Shown: positions 48,501 through 58,632 of the stretch, piece after piece
Layout: every line of letters begins with the position of its first letter
Position numbering within the stretch: the stretch's first letter is position 1
DNA from: Laguncularia racemosa
Taxonomy: Eukaryota; Streptophyta; Magnoliopsida; Myrtales; Combretaceae
Assembly: GCA_037954665.1 (NCBI GenBank)
Contig: JBBMOL010000023.1
Location: 6,882,001 to 6,946,000, forward strand
Length of the DNA: 64,000 bases
Direction: 5' to 3'
Notes under the pieces: model-generated
Database searches by the model: none
Told to the model about the DNA's origin: nothing
The model's input: only the letters and a program-made list of their open reading frames with translations
Made by a program: the position numbers and the translations under genes

Positions 48501-51500
48501 ATTCTCCCCGCTCTAGCATTTTGTTGTTGTTTTTACCGCTCTTTCTTCTTCAATTACCAATTACGGTTAAATTTTAAGTTCATTGTCATTAGTGCAATGG
48601 GTTTAAAGGGTTTTGACGGAGTGCAAGGAACGTGAGCAAGTGGGTGTGACTATGAAGAATTTGGTTAATATGCAAGGAAGTAGCTAGGGAAGTTTCTACA
48701 CTCTTATGTTACATGGTTAATGAATATTTCACGTGGAAACTAGGCTGCCTTTGTTTCTCTGGCCAAAAATGAAGAGGCTGGCTAGCCTGCTTCATTTTTT
48801 TTTTTTTGTTTTTTTAATAATGGTATGCATTTACTTGGTTCAGGGGAGAGACACTTGGCAACAGGTAAATAAAAAATAAAATAAAAAGAATATGTTGATC
48901 TTGCTGACTTTATCTAGCTAGATATGTGTGTTGGCTGTTCATAAATTGTTGGGAGTGAGGAAGACATTTCATATAAACTACTGTATAAATTTCTTATGTG
49001 AATTTAAGGATTGCAAAGTTACTTAAATTTGTCTGAACGTTTTTGTTATTTTTTAGTGTTGTATAAGTATATTTATGCTTTTGCAGTGATGGATCAAATG
49101 GGGATGCAAGGAAGAAGCTCCACTACAAGACATGACAGACAAGTTGCCATCAAGAGATGAAGTAAATGTGCCCTCTCCTCATTGAAGTACTCCTCATGCT
49201 TTTGCAAAAAGGTGGAAAAGCATGCTTAGAGATGAGCCAAGTAGTGCAACCACTTCTTCCTTTCCATCAATAGAAATTAATAGAAGTATTGAGATGCTCG
49301 TGGGTGTCAGTATGCACAGCAGATTGATGATCTGTCCAACATATTAGCCCCAGTAAGACCATTCTACTTAAAGGGTTTGTATTAAAATGTCTTACTTGAC
49401 AGTGGTTATGCAAAAGTGGCTGAGGTATTGATAATTTAATCATAGTAGCCATCCCATATGTCTCTCTTAATTTGCTAGCTGTTGAAGATTAGCTAATAAC
49501 AAAATTCCATAGAAAATGTCTACTGTTTCTTCTCTGATGACCAAGTATACTGGTTTGCACATATGTTCTTTATAGCACACACGTTATAATCACTAAGGGT
49601 TGCTTATGTAATGAAAAATATTTCATAAACCGAAGCAAATCAAATTTATCTGATAGGGACCTTATCAATAAGCTCTTCATTCCGATCTTATGACATATCT
49701 ATAATCTATGTATGATTTTAGTATGAAAATAGATATTTACATTTACGTAAGACTAATAAGTGAAATAATTATACACCTAGTAGTTTTCAACACTATAATA
49801 ATATAATAAAGAAAGTATTAAGGTCTGTAACAAGCAGGGTTTCACACATATGAGAACAAGGATAATGAAGGCCCTTGAACTTCAGTATATGGCTATAAAG
49901 AAGCACATCAACTCAATAATTGTGAGTTTATGGAGACAAATGATTTAGTTAGCATTGTCAAACTTTTATCCTCCATGGAATGACAAGTTATTCCTTTCCA
50001 TCCTGAATTGCAAGCAACATATATCATTTGAGATTAAAATAAAAAAATTCTTCATACATATGAAACCTTAAGAGTCACAGTCAACATACTTAAATTTAAT
50101 CACCTTAAGAGAGGTATCTTATGAATCAGGTAACTCGTACCACAATAATCATATGCCATGTGTGATGCTAAATAGGAATACATATTGCAAAGTCTTTAGC
50201 ACGAATCAAGCCATTGTACAATTTCAGATTTCAGCTAGACTTGTGCAATCTAAATGAATTACTAGATAACGCAACTATTTCAATGACTGGTATGTTGCAT
50301 TCTCTCAATCTGCATAATCCCAAATCAAGATTGAAATAAGATGCTCTTAAGGACTTCTAAAGAGAAAATGCATACCTAGCGTGAAATTGTAAGAGAGAAG
50401 AGAGAGTATAGGGTTTTGATATACGCTCCCTTTTGTGCTTCTCATCAGGTGATTGGAGGTGATTCCTTCCCCTTGGTGATCGTCAGGTTGTCCAATTTGT
50501 CAGGCTTCAGGTGCTGATTTAAGATAGGTTGTATTGGGGATTAGGTTTTGAATGGCAAATATGTTTTGGGGTTGGGTTTTTTTTTTTTTTTTTTACGGTG
50601 GTGTGCTTAGGTTTCTAATGTTAATGTGAAAGTGTCCGCTATTTATTCATTGGCATTTTGGTATTTCTGTTATTTATCATACCTTATTCCTTAATTAGTT
50701 CTATCAAGTAACCAACATATTGGCAATTCCATTGTACCCAACTGAATAATGTAATATCAATTCATAACTTATTACAATTCAATTCCATTCTTTAGTGATA
50801 GCTATTATATTATAGTTTTATTCTATTCAGCAAAGTGAATGAGTTGTAAAAGTGGAAATGTTTCCACCAATTTCTTTCAATTTTCATCGTCTTCTACTCT
50901 TATTTTTAATTGCCAAACATCAAATTTCTATTGATTTGCTTCCATATTTTAATTACAGCTGCATTTTTCCTAATTGTATCTCTTGGTTTTGATTTATTTT
51001 TTCAGTTTGTTTATTCAGCTGCATTCTTAAAGTTTCCATTTATTCTTCTCCTATACCATGCTTTATAGTTTATGTTGGTGAGCTGAAGAAAAATATGTGT
51101 ATTCTATTTGTGAGAAAAGGGAAAGTAGGGTTCAGTTGGTCTGACTGGGGTTTGGGCAATTTGAAATTTCTTGTGCTACCTTATACATCTTGATGTTTAT
51201 CACTGATAATATATTGTTGTTAATATGGTGGTTCGACTGCATGTCCAGAAGCTAGTTTCATGGGGTTTGGGAATGGTCCCCAGCATCATAGAGTTGAGAT
51301 GATCACAGAAAAAGGGTATGGAAAAGATAACCTATAGGGGTCGTTTAGACTCTTGCTGTTTCCAGGATATCTCATGACAAATTGCTAAGACTCTAGCTGC
51401 TTCCAGCATATCTTATGACAAATTGCATGAGGTCTAAATTTAAATTCCATCAAGCCTACTTCATAAACCCTCCTACACAGCATAAGTTCTAAACTGGTTT

Positions 51501-52640
51501 GTTGATCTTGTGGGGTGGGTAATGTGCCTTGGGCATTGCTTGTATTAATGTGAATCGTGGCCATGCCCCCTGTTAATAAAAATAGGAAAAAACGAATATA
51601 TGAAGGATCAAATGGACATAGTTTTTGACTTTTCTTTTCATGCTGTCAAAGTTTGGAAAGTGCAATGCCCTTCAAGTAAAGCTTCAATTCAAATAGAAGC
51701 TTGTGAGCTTATGTGCCAGTTGCATAATGCCTTGTTCCCTCTCCTTTCCTCTTTGGAATCACTTCTCAGTCTTTTCTTTATTCATCACATTCTGCATGTT
51801 AAGACTAGTAATTTTTTCTAGAAACCAGGGAAATATAGGAAGTTGATCTGAGTGATAATTATATATGAAAGTTTCAGATAGGAGATATAACTGTTGATGG
51901 GAACCACAATCACAAATAGTTGAATGCAGAGTGTGATACGGCCCCAAGAATTCATAAGCTTTGACGAGGGTCTATTGAAGGAGAGTATATCCTGTGTCTA
52001 CCTAGCTATTGGTTTGTATGGGTTGTAAGTTGTATTGTTATGTGTTGTATGGAAATATTTTAAGATTGAAAGTCATGAAGCAAGGGTTTCATTGGGTCCC
52101 TCTGGTAAACATACTTTAGTGTAGCTGGTCTTTGTCTCCACCACAGTAGGCATCCACCAGCTATAGATACCTGGTATCTTAAAGTTGCCATGAGATTTGT
52201 ACTAGTGGAACTAAACCTTATAGATGTTACCTTGTACAAGGGGAAAGAGCTTTGGTGATTTTTCCCATATCAAAGACTTTGGCTAAAGGTAGTGATGCAT
52301 TATGATGAATGAAGGAAAAAGAAGATTCTAATGAAGATAATTCTGGCCTGTGGCTTAAGCAAAAAAAACTTAAAAGGTACAATACTAGGGAAAAAGAATT
52401 CTATCCCATGAGTAACAAATTAGTTACAAACTGATTATATTGACTTTAAGCTGCAAAATTTTGGCTTCATTATATCTCTGCGTGATCTTAAATGTGAGAT
52501 ACTTGAAATGTGCACATTAAATCCATATGATGTCTAAAATATTATCTATAGATCAAAGCTGTAGTTCATCGTTGTGTTTTCTACAAAGTGAGATCTGTCA
52601 TGCTTATTTGTTATTATGCTTCTAACTATTAGGCTGTTTT
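48501..52640. other. Non-coding stretch, likely intron(s) of the unit B leader
   Basis: This is more than 4 kb with no protein frame I recognise. It includes a T tract of about 17 at 50578-50594. No transposon ends were identified. Confidence 0.45.
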
Positions 52641-52647
52641 GTTCCAG

Positions 52648-52689
52648 ATGAATAGGAATGCAGCATTGCTTGGGGCTCTTCCGGGGTAG
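52648..52689 (+). CDS. Overlapping upstream ORF at the PPR start
   Basis: An ATG directly after a possible splice acceptor (GTTCCAG) opens a 13-codon frame ending at TAG 52687-52689. It is out of frame with the PPR ATG at 52658 and overlaps it. If included in the mRNA it could limit initiation at the PPR start. Confidence 0.3.
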   Translation: MNRNAALLGALPG

Positions 52690-54799
52690 AGCCATAGCCT
52701 CACAATTTCGGTTGAATTATTTTCCATTTCCAGTACCTCACAATGACTTGGAGACCCATTTTGACATCATCCTGAAATTATATTGTGATTGTGTGCTCTC
52801 TCTCAAGCAAATACATTCATCTCTCACTACTTTTGGTGTCATTGCTCAAAACCCTCATCTAAGTTCCCAAATTATAATCAAATACTCCAAATTTGGGCTC
52901 CTCCAAGAGGCTCGATTGTTGTTCAATAATATAAACTGTATAAGTAATAATCCCAATTCCTTTACATGGAACACAATGATCCGTGCTTATGCCAGTAATG
53001 GTCAATCTATCGAAACTCTTGAGCTTTACTTACATATGCGTGAACTTGGTGTTGCACCCAATAACTACACCTACCCTTTTGTTTTTAAAGCATGTGCTTC
53101 CGATCCAAAGATACCAAAGTATACTAGGGAAATCATACATGCAGATACCATAAAAGTTGGTTTAGATTGTGACATGTTTGTGGAGGCTGCTTTACTTGAT
53201 TCATATGCAAAATCCAAGCAAATAGATGATGCTCGGAAGGTGTTTGATGCAATGCTACGAAGAGACCTTGTTTGTTGGACTGCAATGATAACTGCTTATG
53301 AGCAAGCTGAGCAGCCTCGAGAATCACTCTATCTTTTTGTTGAAATGCAGAAAGAAGGTTTTTTGGCTGATTCTATTACGGTGGTTAGTATAGCTTCCGC
53401 AATTGGGCAGGTTGGTGACATCAAGAGTGCTAAATCTCTTCATGCTTATTCTATTCAGAATGGAATAATGGGTGTTCTTTCTGTGGGAAACTCTATCATT
53501 GCCATGTATGCCAAGTGTAAGGACATGGGAGCAGCACAGTTGGTTTTTGATATGATGGTGGAAAGAGATACCATTTCTTGGAATTCTATGCTTTCAGGTT
53601 ATGTACAGAATGGACAAGCTAGTTCAGCTCTATTACTGTTTGACCATATGCAGAATTCAAGGTGCCCACCAAATCCTGTGACGGCATTAATTATGGTATC
53701 TGCTGCAGCTTTCTTGGGTTCCGGGCTTGTTGGCAGGAAGATTCATGACTTCATAAGTGACAAAAAACTGAAAGTTGACACAACACTTCTGAATGCATTG
53801 ATTGACATGTATGCCAAGTGTGGAGATCTAGAGTCTTCTATCTGCATGTTTAATAATATAAATCCAAGTGAACGAGATGTCAGCTCTTGGAATGTGTTAA
53901 TTTCCGCATATGGTGTGCATGGACGTGGAAAAGAGGCATTAGAACTGTATTCACGGATGCTAGAGGAAGGCTTTGAACCAAATCACATCACATTCACATC
54001 CATTCTTTCTGCATGTAGTCATGCTGGCTTGATTGATGAAGGTAGAAAATGTTTTGCAGATATGTCAAAATTTTCAGTTTTATCTGAGTCAAAACACTAT
54101 GCTTGTATGGTGGACATGTTTGGACGAGCTGGACGATTAGATGAGGCTTTTGATCTTATAAACGAGATGCCCTCGTTGCCAAATGATGAAGTATGGGGAG
54201 CATTGCTTTTGGCTTGCCGAGTACATGGAAATATGGAATTAGGGGAAATGGCTGCAAAGAATCTCTTTCAACTTGAGCCCAAACATCCTGGATATTTTGT
54301 GCTGATGTCAAATATATATGCTGCATCAAGAAAGTGGAATGAAGTTGGGAAGCTGCGAGAACAAATGAGGAGCAGGGGACTCAGGAAAGCTGCTGCTCTC
54401 AGTGTGATTGAGTTTGGAAATGAAATAATTGGATTCCACACAGCTGACCAAGTAAATCCATATAGGTGGGAAGTCTACAATAAAGTAGAACACTTGGTTG
54501 TTGAGATGAAAATGCAAGGCTATTCACCTGATCTTTCTTGTGTATTGCACGATGTTGAAGAGGAAGACAAAGACCACATTCTCAGATACCATAGCGAGAA
54601 GCTTGCAGTTGCTTTTGGACTAATGAAGATAGATCCTAGAACAACCATTGTAGTGACCAAGAATCTTCGTGTTTGCAATGACTGTCATTCAGCCTTTAAA
54701 TTTCTCTCAAATATATATGAAAGGAAGATAGTTGTAAGAGATGCTAACCGGTTCCACCATTTTGAAGGGGGTTGTTGCTCGTGTAGTGATTACTGGTGA
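52658..54799 (+). CDS. PLS-class PPR protein with DYW domain, 713 aa
   Basis: DYW-type PPR proteins bind specific organellar transcripts and carry out C-to-U RNA editing, or guide cleavage, in mitochondria or plastids. The gene is a single uninterrupted exon. The N-terminus is Arg-rich with no acidic residue in the first ~25 positions, as in an organelle transit peptide. Roughly a dozen P, L and S repeats fill residues ~50-550 (WNTMIRAYASNG, WTAMITAYEQ, NSIIAMYAKCKDMGAA, NALIDMYAKCGDLESS). E/E+ motifs follow, and then the DYW deaminase domain (about 622-713). Its zinc and active-site residues are intact: His645-Ser-Glu647, Cys673-Asn-Asp-Cys676, His700-His701, and the C-terminal CSCSDYW. A downstream start cannot be excluded. 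I cannot name the target transcript or an exact ortholog. Confidence 0.96.
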   Translation: MQHCLGLFRGRAIASQFRLNYFPFPVPHNDLETHFDIILKLYCDCVLSLKQIHSSLTTFGVIAQNPHLSSQIIIKYSKFGLLQEARLLFNNINCISNNPNSFTWNTMIRAYASNGQSIETLELYLHMRELGVAPNNYTYPFVFKACASDPKIPKYTREIIHADTIKVGLDCDMFVEAALLDSYAKSKQIDDARKVFDAMLRRDLVCWTAMITAYEQAEQPRESLYLFVEMQKEGFLADSITVVSIASAIGQVGDIKSAKSLHAYSIQNGIMGVLSVGNSIIAMYAKCKDMGAAQLVFDMMVERDTISWNSMLSGYVQNGQASSALLLFDHMQNSRCPPNPVTALIMVSAAAFLGSGLVGRKIHDFISDKKLKVDTTLLNALIDMYAKCGDLESSICMFNNINPSERDVSSWNVLISAYGVHGRGKEALELYSRMLEEGFEPNHITFTSILSACSHAGLIDEGRKCFADMSKFSVLSESKHYACMVDMFGRAGRLDEAFDLINEMPSLPNDEVWGALLLACRVHGNMELGEMAAKNLFQLEPKHPGYFVLMSNIYAASRKWNEVGKLREQMRSRGLRKAAALSVIEFGNEIIGFHTADQVNPYRWEVYNKVEHLVVEMKMQGYSPDLSCVLHDVEEEDKDHILRYHSEKLAVAFGLMKIDPRTTIVVTKNLRVCNDCHSAFKFLSNIYERKIVVRDANRFHHFEGGCCSCSDYW

Positions 54800-55487
54800 C
54801 TTGTCTGGCTGTCTTTGACATTATCATGATTCCTGAATTTGATATTTGTTTAGCTATCTTCTATCCTGGTGACATGTTGCGTTGATGGTCATGACTTTGT
54901 ACTGCTTTTGCTGAAGGGGAACTCATTTGCATTCTTAAACAAATGCAAGGTAAGATTGACAGTCCCTCCTTGCTGATTGTATTTGACCTTCACATGTTTA
55001 GACTAAGATCTGTAAAATGATGAGTAGAAAGCATCACTTGTCTTTGTGTAATTTGAGGTACTTGAAATATGCACATTAAAATTAAAACAATATGGTGCCT
55101 AATGTTCTGCAATTGAGTTTACACTTGACTGTGCTATATGGAATATTCCCTTGACTGAAGCTTTTTAGGCTAATGATGTTTTTTAGTATAAATTCATGGG
55201 ATACAAATTTGTATCAACTCATTTTTTTTGTAGTATTTATATCTATTTTATATAATTTATTTTTTCGTTTAGTTGTATGCATATCTGAATTTATCTATGT
55301 ATGCGTCATGATTAGGACATCTTTAATCCCTCATTATTGAGAATTCTTCGTAACGATGATCTACTATATTGGCTTATCTGCAACATTTTATTTGGATCTT
55401 ATCCATGATTGGTTAACGGTTTCATGATTATATGGGTTCCAATATATGATCTGATTATTGACTTACTATGGCAGGTGGTGTTTGAAG
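54800..55487. other. PPR 3' flank and leader of the dead RPB7-like copy
   Basis: No coding sequence is seen. A possible donor (AATGCAAG then GTAAG) at about 54948 and acceptor (CTATGGCAG ending at 55474) suggest that the dead RPB7-like gene once had a spliced 5' leader. Confidence 0.4.
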
Positions 55488-55971
55488 ATGTTTCTAATGG
55501 GAAAGTTGTCCTGGAATGTCACCATCATCCCAGCTGAAAATTTGGACATTAAAGGCCTACTGCTGTAGATGTTGATAATAATCCGTCTATTGGATGAATT
55601 TGGTGCCAAAAAAAGAACTAAGGATCTTGGCTATTTTCTTACTGTTGCAACTCTGAAGAGCATAGGTGAGGAAAAAGTCAGGTAGCGTACTGGTGACGTG
55701 CTTTTTCCTGTTAGATTCAGCAGCATCATATTCAAGGTTTTCTGGAAAGAAATTCTGTGTGTGGTGCACAAGGTAGTCAAGCATGGAGTTCCATTGCAAT
55801 GCGGGCTAGTGGAAAATATATATCCATATTGCCTGAAACCGCCCAACTATCAATTTTTTCCTGGTGAAAATCCGGTCTTCTCAAATGACAGGCCATGGGA
55901 AGATTGGAAAAGATGCCACGGTTCGTGAGCTTGGACATGGAACCTTGGAGGGGAATTTTTCTTGGGCCTAA
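55488..55971 (+). pseudogene. Dead RPB7-like (NRPE7-type) gene copy
   Basis: From the ATG at 55488 one frame reads MFLMGKLSWNVTIIPAENLD, an excellent match to the usual start of plant NRPE7-type proteins. It then hits a stop (TAG about 55566-55568), continues with RLLDEFGAKKRTKDLGYFLT, hits another TAG (about 55683), and continues at 55698-55928 with the S1-domain start (VVHKVVKHGVPL, YQFFPGENPVFSND). A frameshift near 55895 and a deletion of about 20 codons follow. In the shifted frame a C-terminus like LEGNFSWA ends at TAA 55969-55971. The gene cannot make the protein. Its residues look closer to canonical NRPE7 than the intact copy at 44471-45031. Confidence 0.9.
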
Positions 55972-57608
55972 CTAGCTAAGTATGCTTTTCATTCGTAAAT
56001 ATTTCGACGTGGGTCCAACCCTTGTTGGTAAGCTGTTGTCGCATGTGGCTCATCGGAATTCCATAGCTCATATCTCTCTGAAAGAAAATAACGAAGTTGC
56101 GGTATGTTTTGCTTTTGTGTCACACGGAAAATTACGATGAACTCCGGGGACTGCTAGCTTTTTCTTGGAAAGTTTGGAACCTCAAAAATAAAAGTATAGT
56201 TTTGCCTTAGTCATATCCAACTTATTCATTATTAGAGCACGAGTGTGCTATTTTAGAATCTTAGTTACGTAAGATGGAAAATATGATAACTTTTACGTGG
56301 TCCAATTATAGGTAAAGGAAACCATAGTGTAGAGGGCTATTTTAATAATTGGGTCTTTAGCTCAATATAATACCATGGATTAGTTTGCTAAGGCTAAAGA
56401 AACTAGGTTCAACTAGGATGTCTTAGGAAAATTTAATGTGGTAGACCCAAAACATAGATAACTAGATAGTTGTTTTTCATTCTTGGCGTTGCTCGGTTAC
56501 TTAAAAAAAAATCTTTTTATGTTCATTTAAAACTCATTTGGTTTTAATAGGCCTTAAAAATGCTTATCCTAAAATGTGGACTCTTCTATATTAGAATTGG
56601 GCTCAACCTTTTATAAACCTAGGAAGACTTGGGCCAAAGCCTAAAGCTCACTTATTATCCATAAGGTTAAGCAAGCTTCAATTTTGGCTGTCCATCACCA
56701 AAAAATGATTTGATGGTCATCATCAATATAGCTCATCTAGTCCTTTATTCTCATATATATAGTCCATTATTCTCATATATATCCAATAATCAAGATCAAG
56801 GTTAAAAGTTATATATAAAAGCCTTATTCTTAATCATCGACAAGCTTCACATGAATGTTGTAACTTTACCAAAGTAGCCTTCTAGAAGATCAAACATGAG
56901 AGTCATCAAGAACAAGTCATGAAGGCATTAAGAACTTCAATTTCAATTAAAGAGCCTTATCGACCAAGTTGGTTAAAAAGTAACCAACCAAACACATTTT
57001 AACATAGTCGACCTAATTCCTTTAAGTTGCTAAGAGAATGTTTTCAATTGATTCTATATTGATAGAATTACCTATACCATTGCATAATCAAGAGAATAAA
57101 TTAAAATGAATCTAAATATGAATTATTGGAATTAATTGAATTACTTTTAAAATTATACGAATTTTTGAAGAATAAAGAGTGAGTTAATAAATACTTGAAA
57201 TAATAAGGTGAGTAATGATTTTACTTGTTGCTACAGACCTATGTTGGGTCCAATCAACTAATCTAATATATACCTTTAACCCATTGTTGTGCACTATTTG
57301 TGCTTGTGCTAAGGTTGTGATCAATTAGATAGGTGGGCCATAGATCATGTGTTTGTTGTCGATTGATAATGGGACATTCATAATGAAGCAACTAGTAGTT
57401 CAAGTGCTGAACTACCGTGAACTAGTAACCAAGTTGTCAACATGGCTAATCACTTTGATATAGGTCCGATCTTCTAGATAAAAGTTGTAAATGGGTTACA
57501 TTAGTAGTATGAGATGCTACTATGAACATCTATAATGAATTAGGTGTCCATTAGCTTATATAAGCAACGAAACCAATTTGGAATGCATGAACTTTTAGAT
57601 TCTAAGGA
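55972..57608. other. Anonymous intergenic DNA
   Basis: I see no gene, RNA gene or repeat end that I can defend in this stretch. Confidence 0.5.
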
Positions 57609-57616
57609 TTCATGAA
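57609..57616. repeat. Left 8-bp target duplication TTCATGAA
   Basis: It matches TTCATGGA at 58625-58632 at seven of eight bases. Eight bases is the hAT superfamily duplication length. Confidence 0.75.
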
Positions 57617-58624
57617 TAGAGGTGTACAAATGGGTCTAGGCCAATAGGCCAACCCATTTAACTTGATTTAAAAAGCGAATTAGGATAGAGTTTTTCAACC
57701 CATTTAAAAAGTAGACCAAATAAACCTAACGTATTTAACTCATGGGTCAAAGTGGTTTAGACCATTACCAATTGGGTTGATCTACTATCCAAATAAATTG
57801 AAAAAAAAAAAAGGAAATTGAAAGAAAAAGATATTAGTTATGATAATTATAAATGTTATTGTTGTGGTTTCATTCTCAAAGGTAAGTTGTCTTAAGCTAT
57901 AATGTTTCTTCATCTTTTCTATTATTATTTTTTTTATTTATATAGTTTTTTGGTGATTGCAATTCAAGAAAATAATGAAGAAAGTATCATATTGTTATAT
58001 TTAGATTTTTTTTTAGGAATATACATAAGTTTTGAAAATTATATTTACATTTCTTTTCTTTTATTTGATGAAATAGGTTGAACCTAAAAAATGGATAATT
58101 ATTATAAAAGATACAATTTAAAAGCAACATTATATTATTTCCACATAATTACATTAAATTTTTAGTTTTGTTCTTTTTATTAGGAAATGTTTATATAAGG
58201 CAAAGCATTTTATTGGCTAGTGGATATGCATTTATCTTCTTTTTTTTCTTTTAATCTTAAGAATGAAAAAATTACTAGTCATTGGAAAATCAAATGGCAA
58301 TAATCAATTTGAAAAGAAAAACACACATTAAATATATAAATAGGTTAAAATACATTTTAGTGTGTTAGTCCTTATAACCCACTAAAAAATATAAATGGGC
58401 TAAATGTGTTGAGTTGACTTGTTTAACCCACCAAAATATATAATGGGTTAAATGGGTTTGGTTAATGAGCTGGTCCATTTAACCTTCAAGCCAAAGCGAA
58501 TTAGGGTAGGGTTAACATATTTTAACTTGTTTAATAAACGGGTTGTAATGAGTTGCTCGTTTAACTCATAGGCTAAAACTAGACCAAATCAGATTGACCT
58601 ACTAAACCTACTTGTATAACTCTA
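57617..58624. mobile_element. Non-autonomous hAT-like transposon (1008 bp)
   Basis: The left end TAGAGGTGTACAAATGGGTC and the reverse complement of the right end TAGAGTTATACAAGTAGGTT form an imperfect terminal inverted repeat. Subterminal CCCATTTAAC/GGGTTAAATGGG motifs recur near both ends. No transposase frame lies inside. The TAGAGGTGTACAAATGGG end resembles the AGGGGTGTNNAATGGG ends of many plant hAT-derived families. The near-perfect 8-bp duplication supports the assignment. Confidence 0.78.
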
Positions 58625-58632
58625 TTCATGGA
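58625..58632. repeat. Right 8-bp target duplication TTCATGGA
   Basis: See the partner at 57609-57616; one mismatch. Confidence 0.75.

Noticed and set aside
55698..55928. A short RPB7-like gene starting within the dead copy
   Set aside because: The N-terminal domain lies upstream in the same frame, separated by stop codons, and the C-terminus is frameshifted and partly deleted.
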